64,000 nt of DNA from assembly GCF_000757905.1 (NCBI RefSeq), contig NZ_JRLH01000009.1; one strand, written 5' to 3'. The DNA is from Arsenophonus nilaparvatae. GTDB taxonomy: Bacteria; Pseudomonadota; Gammaproteobacteria; Enterobacterales; Enterobacteriaceae. The notes beneath the pieces are model-generated. The model worked only from the letters and a program-made list of their open reading frames with translations, did not search any database and was not told where the DNA came from. Shown piece after piece: positions 43,000 through 51,965 of this stretch (the stretch's first letter is position 1; each line of letters starts with the position of its first letter). The position numbers were made by a program, and so were the translations under genes.

Positions 43000-45620
43000 T
43001 ACTGATTTTCACCTTTTTTTAGCGAAATATTTTTTTCTAACCAATCACCTAAATTATTAGCAAATTGTAGACTGCGCCACAATTGAAAGATATTTTCTTG
43101 ATGGCGATAATTTAATCTAACTTGTCGATTTTTGCTTTCTAAAGGATTAACGCCATGAATTTGAGCATTGAGCGTGATATCCCCCAGATTACTCAGACTA
43201 ATTTCGGTTTGGCTACGATTTATTTCCAAATAGCGTAACCAGGCCATAGCAACTCTAGCAGATAAATTATTTTCACCGATAGAATCCACTAACTCTTTTC
43301 CTAATCTTAAGGTAATATTGCCTGAGTTTGCTAGCCACCCTTCTTTCACAATCCAATCCGGGTTATTCAGGAAGAAAGGTAATTGACCACTTATTTTTCC
43401 TGACATCGCAACCTGAGTCGTGGTTCTAAGGCGAGTTAATAATTGACTTAAATCTATTCGATCAATAGTGAGTATGGCTGGCGCTATTTGCGGCCAACGT
43501 AATTTAGCTAACCGAACAGCTCCGCCTAACAAATCAACATTAACTGCCCGTAACACTAAAGGGAATTTTGCGCTAGCTGGATAATAGCCATAAAGATCAG
43601 CCGTTATATTACGCATATCAAACAGACTTTTTACCTGTTTGATCCTAATTTGGATCGGTGACTTGGTCCCCAGCTGCCAGCGACTATTTTGTAAACGCCA
43701 GGGTAAAATAAAATCAATCCCATCAACACTACCATCTTTTAACCACAATCCAGCATTAGTAACCGACCAATGGCCACCAGCGATCACCCCTTGGCCTTGC
43801 GCTACAGAAAACGCAGCTTGAGCATAAAAATTACCTTCTCGCAAGGTGATAGCCAAATCTGCCGGGATCAACGATTGAAATGCTAATACACTCTGATTTT
43901 GCCAACGCGCATTTCCTCTTAATCGTATACCATCCCAACGGATAAAAAATGGAATTGGACCTATTTGTTGCGCTGATAGTGCTCCGGATAATTGGAAATC
44001 TGCTGGATTGCGACCAGTTACTTTAGCCGTAATCGCGGTTGCTGGTAAAAAGCTCTCTTGACCAAACTGTATTCGATTAGTACGTAAAATAAGCTCACCA
44101 GTAAAATTAGCGCGCTTAGCATCACGTTGCCATTTTAAGGGTTTTGATAGCGTTAAACGGGGATGAAACATATTAACCATCTCATACTGAATTTTATCAA
44201 ATCCGGTATTCAATCTGTTTACCACCAATAAAGAGTTAATCCAGTAACCATCACCGCTAAGATCCCAATTGGCATTAAGGGGGGGTAATTGTGCATGGCC
44301 CCAATAACGCCATCGCCATTGACCTTGGTCTGGTTTAAAATTATTGGCTTGCCCATCAAAATGTAATTTTACCTTACCCCAATAACTGTCAGTTGTATCA
44401 GCAATTGCCTGCAAACGCCCAGTTACCCCTTGTGCCGTCAAATAAGTGCCCGCTAACGGTAGACGTAATTCATCAAGCATTAATGTTTTATTTATCTTGC
44501 CATACACTCTAATTAATGATGATAGTAAAAAAGTAATACGCGGAGAGAGCAATGGACCTGAAATCAGGGTTGGGGTTCGCATATCAATAATCAGATCATT
44601 AATTTTAACCTGTCCCATTAATTGAAATGGAATATGGCTATTTAGCCAATCTAATTTACCCTGCTCAATAGTCAGCACCAAATTAGCTTTACCTTCCCCG
44701 CCCGTCGTCAACATATTAGCGCGACCACTAATACGCATATCAGCTAAATTATCACGCCAATTAGCCAGACGAAGATCGATTTTTCCTGATAATAATTGAT
44801 CACCATTTTGCCAACGCCAGTTTCCTTGCTTAACAGTCAAATACTGGTCATCTAATTGCCAGGGCAAAAAGAGTAATGGCATTTGAGACTGCTGTTCTGT
44901 TAGCTGTAAAATCCCTGAGCGATTTGCCCAATTTAATTGTGCAATCACCGGTTTAGCATAGTGATTAGTCGTAAAAATCGCGTCAATCTTTCCCTGTTGG
45001 GGAATTAATGTCGAACTCAAGGGTAGCGAGATATTACCGGTTAAATTAACCGTATCTTCATTCAGCCGAAGAAACATATGCTCTATATTGAAATAATCTG
45101 CCGTGGTTGTTCGTGCCACAAATTGCACATTTTGTCCTTGATAATCGATGTGCAAGTGATGACTTTGACTTACTTGTAACTGAAGTTTGCCAGCCAAAAA
45201 TGGCCAAGGATGTAAGACGAGTTGTTCAATTGTTAATTCCATTGACGGGATTGTGGTTAAGATCTGTTTTATATCTATTTCAGATTGTGTAGCTTGATCG
45301 TCTGTTAACTGGGATAAGCAATTATTGTCACTCACTAACGATTGAGCATGAATTATCCATTTTGTTGGCCATTTAGTTGCTAAAGAAACAGTTAATTGAT
45401 CCACCTTGACCCATTCACAGCTGCCTAGTGCAATTTTCATATCGGCTACAACAATCCCTTGGCCGGTGATTTTCGGTAATGTCATTGACAATGTTGCACC
45501 TTTGGGTAGCCATAATTGACTGACTCTAGGTAACCAATGGGGGATTGAAAACCAGCTGGTGATAACAATAAAAAACAAGATTATGAATAGCAAAATAATA
45601 TATTTTATTAATTTAGGCAC
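42999..45620 (-). CDS. ydbH: AsmA-like intermembrane lipid transporter YdbH
   Basis: An 873-residue protein with an N-terminal membrane anchor (residues 7-25, IILLFIILFFIVITSWFS). The remainder is a long beta-rich groove, one of the three AsmA-like phospholipid carriers with TamB and YhdP in E. coli. It is first in the operon with ynbE and ydbL. The gene is divergent from ldhA, as in E. coli. The frame is complete. Confidence 0.9.
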   Translation of the reverse strand: MPKLIKYIILLFIILFFIVITSWFSIPHWLPRVSQLWLPKGATLSMTLPKITGQGIVVADMKIALGSCEWVKVDQLTVSLATKWPTKWIIHAQSLVSDNNCLSQLTDDQATQSEIDIKQILTTIPSMELTIEQLVLHPWPFLAGKLQLQVSQSHHLHIDYQGQNVQFVARTTTADYFNIEHMFLRLNEDTVNLTGNISLPLSSTLIPQQGKIDAIFTTNHYAKPVIAQLNWANRSGILQLTEQQSQMPLLFLPWQLDDQYLTVKQGNWRWQNGDQLLSGKIDLRLANWRDNLADMRISGRANMLTTGGEGKANLVLTIEQGKLDWLNSHIPFQLMGQVKINDLIIDMRTPTLISGPLLSPRITFLLSSLIRVYGKINKTLMLDELRLPLAGTYLTAQGVTGRLQAIADTTDSYWGKVKLHFDGQANNFKPDQGQWRWRYWGHAQLPPLNANWDLSGDGYWINSLLVVNRLNTGFDKIQYEMVNMFHPRLTLSKPLKWQRDAKRANFTGELILRTNRIQFGQESFLPATAITAKVTGRNPADFQLSGALSAQQIGPIPFFIRWDGIRLRGNARWQNQSVLAFQSLIPADLAITLREGNFYAQAAFSVAQGQGVIAGGHWSVTNAGLWLKDGSVDGIDFILPWRLQNSRWQLGTKSPIQIRIKQVKSLFDMRNITADLYGYYPASAKFPLVLRAVNVDLLGGAVRLAKLRWPQIAPAILTIDRIDLSQLLTRLRTTTQVAMSGKISGQLPFFLNNPDWIVKEGWLANSGNITLRLGKELVDSIGENNLSARVAMAWLRYLEINRSQTEISLSNLGDITLNAQIHGVNPLESKNRQVRLNYRHQENIFQLWRSLQFANNLGDWLEKNISLKKGENQ

Positions 45621-45845
45621 TCTACTATTCCTTTGTTTTAATTAACCTCATTAAAACCATAATAATGGATCTTTAATATTGATCCATCTTATTAATAGAT
45701 TTACAACACAACTACATTAGCGATGTTATCAACAAATTTTTATCCATCGATTCATATAATCCTCTATTTGTGCCATTCTATTAACACTAAGCACATTTAT
45801 CGCTATAGGTGCAAAAGTTATACTCATTTTATATTGGAGCCTCCA

Positions 45846-46205
45846 ATGAAAGTCGTTTCTTATAGTACAAAACAATACGACCGCATTCATTTCGATCAAA
45901 TCAATAAACAGGGTCATTTTAATTTTGATATCGAGTACTTTGATTTTCCACTCACCCCGCAAACTGCTAAAAATGCTGCAGGTGCTGATGCGGTTTGTAT
46001 ATTTGTTAATGATGATGCCAGTCAAGCAGTACTTAAAGAGCTTGCAAAGCTGGATGTTAAAATTTTAGCTTTACGTTGTGCCGGATTTAATAATGTCGAT
46101 TTAGTTGCGGCAAAAAAATTGGCCATTCAAGTTGTACGCGTACCTGCTTATTCTCCCGAGGCTGTTGCTGAACATACCGTAGGTTTAATGCTTTGTCTAA
46201 TATAG
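45846..46205 (+). CDS. LdhA N-terminal fragment
   Basis: A 119-residue ORF with the catalytic domain's first half, up to VAEHTVGLMLCLI-stop. It matches LdhA residues 1-112 or so and then ends at the frameshift TAG. Without the cofactor domain it cannot be an active enzyme. Confidence 0.6.
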   Translation: MKVVSYSTKQYDRIHFDQINKQGHFNFDIEYFDFPLTPQTAKNAAGADAVCIFVNDDASQAVLKELAKLDVKILALRCAGFNNVDLVAAKKLAIQVVRVPAYSPEAVAEHTVGLMLCLI

Positions 46206-46251
46206 ACGTATTCACCGCGCTTACCAACGTACTCGGGATGCCAATTTTTCA

Positions 46252-46845
46252 TTGGAAGGATTAACCGGTTTTAACATGCATAATCGTACTGCTGGCATTA
46301 TCGGTACCGGTAAAATCGGTTTAGCAACATTGCGTATTCTTAAAGGTTTTGGTATGAAACTACTTGCTTATGATCCCTACCCCAATGAAGCAGCATTAGA
46401 GCTTGGTGCTGAGTATGTTGATTTAGATGCTTTATTAAAGCATGCCGATATTATTAGCCTCCATTGTCCATTAACAAAGGAAAATCATCATTTACTCAAT
46501 GAACAATCCTTCAATAAAATGAAAGATGGGGTTATGGTGATCAATACCAGCCGCGGCGGTTTAATTGATTCTAATGCAGCAATCGAAGCACTAAAACAAC
46601 AAAAAATTAGCGCCTTAGGGATGGATGTATACGAAAATGAACGTGAGTTATTTTTTGAGGATAAATCGAATGATGTGATCCAAGATGACGTTTTTCGCCG
46701 CTTATCTGCCTGCCATAATGTCCTATTCACTGGACACCAAGCTTTTTTAACCGAAGAAGCGCTCAATAATATTAGCGAAACAACGCTACAAAATATTAAA
46801 CAGATTGCTCAAGGAGAGCCGTGTGCTAATAAAATTGAAGGTTAA
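46252..46845 (+). CDS. LdhA C-terminal fragment
   Basis: The 197-codon remainder with the NAD-binding motif GIIGTGKIGLATLRILKGFG, catalytic Arg, Glu and His. The listed TTG start has a GG-poor context and is unlikely to be used; the frame is the continuation of LdhA. Confidence 0.6.
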   Translation: MEGLTGFNMHNRTAGIIGTGKIGLATLRILKGFGMKLLAYDPYPNEAALELGAEYVDLDALLKHADIISLHCPLTKENHHLLNEQSFNKMKDGVMVINTSRGGLIDSNAAIEALKQQKISALGMDVYENERELFFEDKSNDVIQDDVFRRLSACHNVLFTGHQAFLTEEALNNISETTLQNIKQIAQGEPCANKIEG

Positions 46846-46915
46846 TCTTTAACATTAAGACAATATTTATTGCTAGGGTTTCTGGCAGCTGATTGCCATG
46901 AGTGCTTTAGGGCGC

Positions 46916-47074
46916 TTATGGCACAAAACTATCACTAATTAACCAATGAATAATCCAAAGTGAAATACCAGCAGCAACTGGCGCCAACGGCCTAGTAACT
47001 TCCAGTTGTCGATTACTGAATATAACCGCCATAATTGCTAATTGGTTTCTAGTTAACTTGAGTGAATTAGCCAT
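46916..47074 (-). CDS. Possible small membrane ORF (52 aa)
   Basis: A 52-codon ATG-started ORF on the minus strand, in the 290-bp gap between ldhA and the GNAT gene. The product has a polar start, MANSLKLTRNQLAIMAV, and a hydrophobic helix, APVAAGISLWIIHWLI, near the C-terminus. No clear ribosome binding site. Unrecognised; it may be a remnant. Confidence 0.3.
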   Translation of the reverse strand: MANSLKLTRNQLAIMAVIFSNRQLEVTRPLAPVAAGISLWIIHWLISDSFVP

Positions 47075-47132
47075 CACTACGGATACTATTAACTAATTTT
47101 AGATGACTAATAAAATAATCAAGTTAATAATA

Positions 47133-47585
47133 TTAATTAATCAACTTTTCCAGTCGTATTTCTCCATTTTGCAAATTTTCAACCGGCAACCAACCCAGTT
47201 TTTGATAAAAACCGCAGGCACGACTCGCAGCATCAGTCGTTAACCAAATTTTTTTATATTGTTGAAAAAGAAACGTTTCAGCTTTGGTTAATAAAATTTT
47301 GCCGAAACCTTGCCCGGCAAACTCAGGACGAACAAATAAAGCAAAAATACTGCCTTGTTCCATATCCACCATAGAGAAACCGATAGGATTGCCAGCTATT
47401 TCCGCAATCCAGGCACAAGGTGACGCAGACAAAATATCGCGTAATGCGTCAGGTGTAATTCCTTTATCAATAAGTTGTTTTTTGGAAAGGTGATTTTCTT
47501 TTACACTGGTTCGAATAGCAAAAAGGGACGCAATATCATTAACATTAGCTAATCTGACATATTGCTCTAAATAATGGTTTTCCAT
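47133..47585 (-). CDS. GNAT-family acetyltransferase
   Basis: A 150-residue GCN5-type acetyltransferase. The acetyl-CoA loop is RPEFAGQGFGKILL, and the fold ends with ACGFYQKLGWLPVE. The substrate is unknown. The frame opens with a TTG at 47603; I prefer the ATG at 47585, preceded by AGAG. It follows ycgN directly on the same strand, so the two probably share a transcript. Confidence 0.82.
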   Translation of the reverse strand: MENHYLEQYVRLANVNDIASLFAIRTSVKENHLSKKQLIDKGITPDALRDILSASPCAWIAEIAGNPIGFSMVDMEQGSIFALFVRPEFAGQGFGKILLTKAETFLFQQYKKIWLTTDAASRACGFYQKLGWLPVENLQNGEIRLEKLIN

Positions 47586-47599
47586 TTTTTTCTCTAGGA

Positions 47600-48031
47600 T
47601 CAAAGGGTATTAATAATATGATCTTCCCAATCCATCACCTCAATTTCTCTAACCGCAATATGCCGAACGGATATTTTAGCTTGGTGCATAGCTAATTTTG
47701 AACCGGTTTTTAATGGATGCCAGGCTGGCAGCGGTTTTCCTTCAGCAATTAAACGATAAGCACAGGTGTTAGGTAACCAACGGAAGGTAGTCAAATTATC
47801 CTTTGTCAATTTGATACAATCTGGTTCATAACGAAATCTTTCTGCATAGTTTTTGCACTGACAGCTTTTAAGATCTAATTGATCACATGCCACGTTGGTG
47901 AAATAAATTTCATCGGTATCGGCATCCAGTAACTTATGCATACAGCATTGCCCACAACCGTCACATAATGATTCCCACTCTTCATCGGTCATCTGTTCTA
48001 ACGTTTTGCGCTGCCAAAAAAACTGAGACAT
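47600..48031 (-). CDS. ycgN: YcgN, UPF0260 cysteine-cluster protein
   Basis: A 143-residue protein of the YkgJ/UPF0260 family. Cysteines are arranged as CDGCGQCCMHK near residues 23-33, with CQCKNY and PDCIKL following, a likely metal or Fe-S site. It aligns with E. coli YcgN end to end. Function unknown in E. coli. It lies between ycgM and the GNAT gene in one co-directional run. Confidence 0.93.
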   Translation of the reverse strand: MSQFFWQRKTLEQMTDEEWESLCDGCGQCCMHKLLDADTDEIYFTNVACDQLDLKSCQCKNYAERFRYEPDCIKLTKDNLTTFRWLPNTCAYRLIAEGKPLPAWHPLKTGSKLAMHQAKISVRHIAVREIEVMDWEDHIINTL

Positions 48032-48051
48032 ATAAAATAAAAATCCTCTTA

Positions 48052-48711
48052 TTAGATAACTCGTGTTTTTAAAATTCGATCATTTAAATGAAGAGTAAGC
48101 TCGTCGTTCACTTCTAGTGGGCCAACACCTTTGGGTGTGCCTGTTAAAATAACATCCCCAGGGCGTAAAGTAAAAAAACGCGATATATAACTGATCAAAG
48201 GTAATATGGCTGTCAGCATATCGGCGGTGTTTCCTTCCTGTCGTATTTCGTTATTAACCAATAAACTTAAGCTCGCTTTTTGTGGGTCACCAAACTCATG
48301 AGCAGCAATAAATCCGGATATTGGGCAAGCACCATCAAAAGCTTTAGATTTTTCCCATGGCTGGCCAGATGTTTTTAATGTTTGCTGTAAATCACGTAAA
48401 GTCAAATCAAGTGCCACGGCAAACCCTTTAATTGCTGATTTAATTCTCTCTTGATCATTTTCCTGTTTCAGCGTCGTGCCAATCAAAACAGCTAACTCGA
48501 TTTCATGATGTACTGTGCCTAGCCCTTTTGGCAACAAAATAGGTTGAGTGATATCACAAAGCGCAGTTTCCGGCTTAATGAAAATGACCGGCTCTTTATG
48601 CTGCTTTGCGTTCATTTCTTGCACATGTTCGGCATAATTACTGCCTACACAAACCACTTTATTAGCAGATACATCCAGCAAAGCGCCCTGCCAATCATGG
48701 TGTTGATACAT
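48052..48711 (-). CDS. ycgM: YcgM, fumarylacetoacetate hydrolase family
   Basis: A 219-residue FAH-domain protein, same length as E. coli YcgM. Metal-binding and catalytic motifs are present: HHEIELAVLIG, FAVALDLTLRDLQ and DVILTGTPKGVGPL. Human FAHD1-type homologues are acylpyruvases/oxaloacetate decarboxylases, so the reaction is probably cleavage of an acylpyruvate. Cytoplasmic. 20 bp before ycgN. Confidence 0.93.
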   Translation of the reverse strand: MYQHHDWQGALLDVSANKVVCVGSNYAEHVQEMNAKQHKEPVIFIKPETALCDITQPILLPKGLGTVHHEIELAVLIGTTLKQENDQERIKSAIKGFAVALDLTLRDLQQTLKTSGQPWEKSKAFDGACPISGFIAAHEFGDPQKASLSLLVNNEIRQEGNTADMLTAILPLISYISRFFTLRPGDVILTGTPKGVGPLEVNDELTLHLNDRILKTRVI

Positions 48712-48749
48712 AGTCTTACTCCTATTTATTGTTGCTTATACTCAATTTA

Positions 48750-49847
48750 TTATATTTGTTGAGCAATACCGTCAGCCATTAAACAGACAGATAATGAAAA
48801 ATAGTAAGAACGATTCCACTGCATAATGGTGCGAAAATTATCGGTCACCAGATAGATCCTGCCTTGCGGATCTTTTGGAATAATTAACCAAGTCTGTGTA
48901 GTTAACGCCAAATTAGCCATCACAGGAACTTCTATGCCAAGCTTTTTCCATTGTTCTACCGATTTTCCTTTTTTCTTTATCCCTGCGAAACCAACATCAA
49001 AACCTATTGGTAACTTAACCTGTGTGCCCCAAGGTAAATAAGTTTGCCAACCTTCATACCTAAGGTAATTGGCAATTGAAGCAAAAACATCTGCTTTATT
49101 GTGCCAGATATCAATCTGACCTTTACCACTACCATTTATAGCATATTGTAGATAAGAGATGGGCATAAACTGAGTTTGTCCCATTGCACCGGCCCAAGAG
49201 CCTTTTAAACGCTGGTTTTTCGACACATAGCCTTTATCCATAATTTTGAGTGCAGCCATCAGTTGTTTACTAAAAAAAAGTTCTCGGCGGCCATCAAAGG
49301 ACAAAGTGACTAAGGCGAAAATCACATCTTCTTGCCCTTGGATTTCACCAAATTTACTCTCTAATCCCCAAAGTGCAACAATATATTGCACCGGAATACC
49401 AAACCGCTTACTGGTTATATCCAGTTGATGCTTATTATTATGATATTGCTGTATTGCCATGCTAATACGGGATGATGGTAAAACTTTTTGTAAATAATTT
49501 TCTAAATTGACGTTAGCACGCTTTTCCGGCTGTCTACGATCTGCGGCCACAATTCGCTGAACAAAATAAATATTGGCAAAAGCCCTAGCGATCGTTGCTT
49601 CGCTTATTCCTTGTTGCCTTGCCATTTGCTTTAAATATTGAACATAAGCTGGAAATTGCGCCAAACTACGTTTTTTATGCGGAAATACCTTACTTAAAGA
49701 AATTTCACTAGATTGCGCTGCTATTGCTTGCGGTACTGATATCAAGAAAATCACTTTAGGCAGCATTGCGATGAGCAAATCACCTATCAATAAGAGACTA
49801 CCAATTACTGTATAAATAAGTTTGAGTCTCATAGCGATAATCCTCAA
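48750..49847 (-). CDS. Lytic murein transglycosylase, MltB-like
   Basis: A 365-residue peptidoglycan lyase (SLT_2/MltB family). An N-terminal hydrophobic segment (13-40) is a signal or anchor. The catalytic Glu is in YIVALWGLESKFGEIQG; supporting motifs are KGSWAGAMGQTQFMPISYL and IANYLRYEGWQ. It should cleave the glycan with 1,6-anhydro formation in the periplasm. In several enterobacteria a homologue lies between ycgL and ycgM, as here. No lipobox was seen. Confidence 0.86.
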   Translation of the reverse strand: MRIIAMRLKLIYTVIGSLLLIGDLLIAMLPKVIFLISVPQAIAAQSSEISLSKVFPHKKRSLAQFPAYVQYLKQMARQQGISEATIARAFANIYFVQRIVAADRRQPEKRANVNLENYLQKVLPSSRISMAIQQYHNNKHQLDITSKRFGIPVQYIVALWGLESKFGEIQGQEDVIFALVTLSFDGRRELFFSKQLMAALKIMDKGYVSKNQRLKGSWAGAMGQTQFMPISYLQYAINGSGKGQIDIWHNKADVFASIANYLRYEGWQTYLPWGTQVKLPIGFDVGFAGIKKKGKSVEQWKKLGIEVPVMANLALTTQTWLIIPKDPQGRIYLVTDNFRTIMQWNRSYYFSLSVCLMADGIAQQI

Positions 49848-49869
49848 AAATTTTTAATTCAGTATTATC

Positions 49870-50172
49870 TTATTTTTGCTCTGCCAGTAGTTGATTTTCC
49901 AATTTGTCAATCAGATAGCGATAATCTTCCATTATATTTTCAACCGGAGGCGGAAACTGAAGATAATAACCAACCTCGATAAGCTCCCGTTTAACCCTAT
50001 CAATATCAGCATTGGCTAATTTTTTTCGATCTGTCAAACTGAGAGTCATGACAAATCGGGGAGTACCAAATTGCTGTAATAATGGTTTGGGAACGCGGGA
50101 AAAATTGTCTTTTTTTTCTACAAAAAGATAAGTTTGTTCCTTCTTTGCACTACAATAAATGACACAAAACAT
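49870..50172 (-). CDS. ycgL: YcgL domain protein
   Basis: A 100-residue UPF0745 protein with the family block MFCVIYCSAKKEQTYLFVEKKDNFSRVP at its beginning (described by ends only: MFCVIY to FSRVP) and GYYLQFPPPVE. Function unknown. The E. coli protein has a longer N-terminus; here the conserved MFCVIY is the first codon. Divergent from minC, as in E. coli. Confidence 0.92.
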   Translation of the reverse strand: MFCVIYCSAKKEQTYLFVEKKDNFSRVPKPLLQQFGTPRFVMTLSLTDRKKLANADIDRVKRELIEVGYYLQFPPPVENIMEDYRYLIDKLENQLLAEQK

Positions 50173-50306
50173 TCAATTTAGCTCTTTTTTATTAACACTT
50201 TTGACTTGCCTGACTAATTAAGTAACTATAACATAATATTGTATTTCCTTATATCATCGTCCAAAATTCCACTATGGGTCAGTTCAACATGCTGAGTCGA
50301 ATGCAG

Positions 50307-50785
50307 ATGACACAATCACCAATCGAACTAAAAGGCAGTAGCTTCACTCTCACCGTTCTTCATATTCATAATGAAGATCCTGAAGCTATTAAAAAAGCAA
50401 TTCAGGAAAAAATTGACCAAGCGCCTGATTTTTTGAGAAATGCCCCTGTTGTCTTCAATGTTGCTGGTCTATTACCACCCATGTTCGTTCAGGACAACGC
50501 ATATATGCCGCTAATTGTGATTTAATTGTTAACGCTAATGTTAGTGCTGGTGCTGAATTGATTGCTGATGGCAATATACATATTTATGGCATGATGCGTG
50601 GTAGAGTACTTGCTGGCGCATCTGGCGATAATGATTGTCAAATTTACTGTACACACTTACAAGCGGAATTAGTTTCTATTGCTGGACAATTTTGGTTAAG
50701 TGAACAAATTCCTGCAGATTTTATCGGGAAAGCAGCTAGACTTTGTTTGGTAAATAATGAATTGACGATTAATAATATCATTTAG
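50307..50785 (+). pseudogene. minC: Septum inhibitor MinC, internally deleted and frameshifted
   Basis: The first ORF (to 50525) encodes the start of the MinC N-domain (SPIELKGSSFTLTVLHIH to APVVFNVAGL). From about 50475 another frame continues with PVRSGQRIYAANCDLIVNANVSAGAELIADGNIHIYG, the start of the C-domain, through to 50785. E. coli MinC has about 65 residues between these parts, so about 200 bp are lost as well as the frame. The C-domain, which binds MinD and FtsZ, is intact but lacks a start with a ribosome site. minD and minE downstream are intact. Confidence 0.87.
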
Positions 50786-50807
50786 ACCTTATTACAGGAA
50801 TGACTTC

Positions 50808-51620
50808 ATGGCACGCATTATTGTTGTAACCTCAGGTAAAGGTGGCGTTGGCAAAACTACTTCCAGCGCAGCCATCGCTACCGGCCTGGCCCAAAGAGGA
50901 AAAAAAACCGTTGTGATCGATTTTGATATTGGTCTACGTAACCTCGATTTAATTATGGGATGCGAACGCCGCGTAGTGTATGATTTTGTGAATGTGATCC
51001 AAGGTGATGCCACACTCAACCAAGCACTTATTAAAGATAAAAGGACTGAAAATCTTCATATACTTCCTGCTTCACAAACGCGTGATAAAGATGCATTAAC
51101 ACGTGAAGGCGTTGAAAAAGTGCTAAATGGACTAAAAAAATTAGATTTCCAATTCATTATCTGCGATTCACCCGCAGGTATCGAAAGTGGTGCATTGATG
51201 GCACTTTATTTCGCCGATGAAGCAATTATTACCACCAACCCTGAAGTCTCTTCTGTACGTGATTCAGATCGCATACTCGGTATTATCGCTTCTAAATCAC
51301 GCCGTGCAGAACGTGGCGAAGAACCCGTCAAGGAGAAACTTTTGCTTACCCGTTATAATCCAGGTCGTGTCACTCATGGTGATATGCTGAGTATGGAAGA
51401 CGTACTTGAAATTCTGTGTATCCCACTGATTGGTGTGATCCCTGAAGATCAATCCGTTTTACGTTCCTCTAACCAAGGAGAGCCTGTTATTCTCGATGCC
51501 AAATATGATGCAGGCAAAGCATACAGTGACTGCGTTGATCGAATTTTAGGTAAAAACCGCCCTATTCGTTTTATTGAAGAAGAAAAAAAAGGCTTCTTAA
51601 AGCGCTTGTTTGGAGGATAA
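50808..51620 (+). CDS. minD: Septum-site-determining ATPase MinD
   Basis: A 270-residue ParA-type ATPase. The deviant Walker A KGGVGKTTSS is at residues 10-19, with switch motifs VVIDFDIGLRNLD and ICDSPAGIESGA. The C-terminal membrane-targeting helix KKGFLKRLFGG is intact. It oscillates with MinE, and normally recruits MinC to inhibit FtsZ rings at the poles. It follows minC by 22 bp and minE by 3 bp downstream, with a good AGGAATG site before the ATG. Confidence 0.97.
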   Translation: MARIIVVTSGKGGVGKTTSSAAIATGLAQRGKKTVVIDFDIGLRNLDLIMGCERRVVYDFVNVIQGDATLNQALIKDKRTENLHILPASQTRDKDALTREGVEKVLNGLKKLDFQFIICDSPAGIESGALMALYFADEAIITTNPEVSSVRDSDRILGIIASKSRRAERGEEPVKEKLLLTRYNPGRVTHGDMLSMEDVLEILCIPLIGVIPEDQSVLRSSNQGEPVILDAKYDAGKAYSDCVDRILGKNRPIRFIEEEKKGFLKRLFGG

Positions 51621-51623
51621 AAT

Positions 51624-51890
51624 ATGGCCTTATTAGATTTTTTCCTGTCGAAAAAAAAATCAACGGCCAATATTGCCAAGGAAAGGCTACAAATTATTGT
51701 TGCCGAACGCCGACGTAATGACTGTGGGCCGGCTTACCTACCCGCAATGAAACGTGATATTTTAAAGGTCATTTGTAAATACGTCCAAATTGATCCAGAA
51801 ATGCTCACAGTACAATTTGAACAAAAAAATGATGATATCTCGGTTTTAGAGTTAAATGTAACTTTACCTGAAACGGACGAAAAAAAATAA
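51624..51890 (+). CDS. minE: Cell division topological factor MinE
   Basis: An 88-residue MinE. The N-terminal membrane and MinD-binding segment (MALLDFFLSKKKSTANIAKE to AERRRND) and the C-terminal dimerisation domain with MKRDILKVICKYV are present. Same length as E. coli. Translationally coupled to minD. Confidence 0.97.
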   Translation: MALLDFFLSKKKSTANIAKERLQIIVAERRRNDCGPAYLPAMKRDILKVICKYVQIDPEMLTVQFEQKNDDISVLELNVTLPETDEKK

Positions 51891-51909
51891 AATAGCTAAT
51901 TTTTAACAC

Positions 51910-51937
51910 CAAGTGCCCATCAATAATGATGGGCTTG
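51910..51937 (+). terminator. Hairpin after minE
   Basis: GCCCATCA-ATAA-TGATGGGC with outer CAAG/CTTG pairing, 20 bases after the minE stop. No T tract. Confidence 0.55.
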
Positions 51938-51965
51938 TGCCATAATGACTTAAAAATAAATATTT

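Larger units (their letters stand above)
45846..46845 (+). pseudogene. ldhA: Fermentative D-lactate dehydrogenase, frameshifted
   Basis: Two ORFs (45846-46205 and 46252-46845) encode E. coli LdhA from MKVVSYSTKQYD to the end. The break lies at about 46198-46203 where CTAATATAGACG is read as L-I-stop; removing one base gives LNRRIHRAYQRTRDANFSLEGLTGF, matching LdhA exactly in that segment. Catalytic residues (Arg in VINTSRGGLID, Glu in YENE, His in FTGHQAF) survive downstream. The start at 45846 has GGAG 7 bases upstream. Loss would remove fermentation of pyruvate to D-lactate. Confidence 0.85.
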
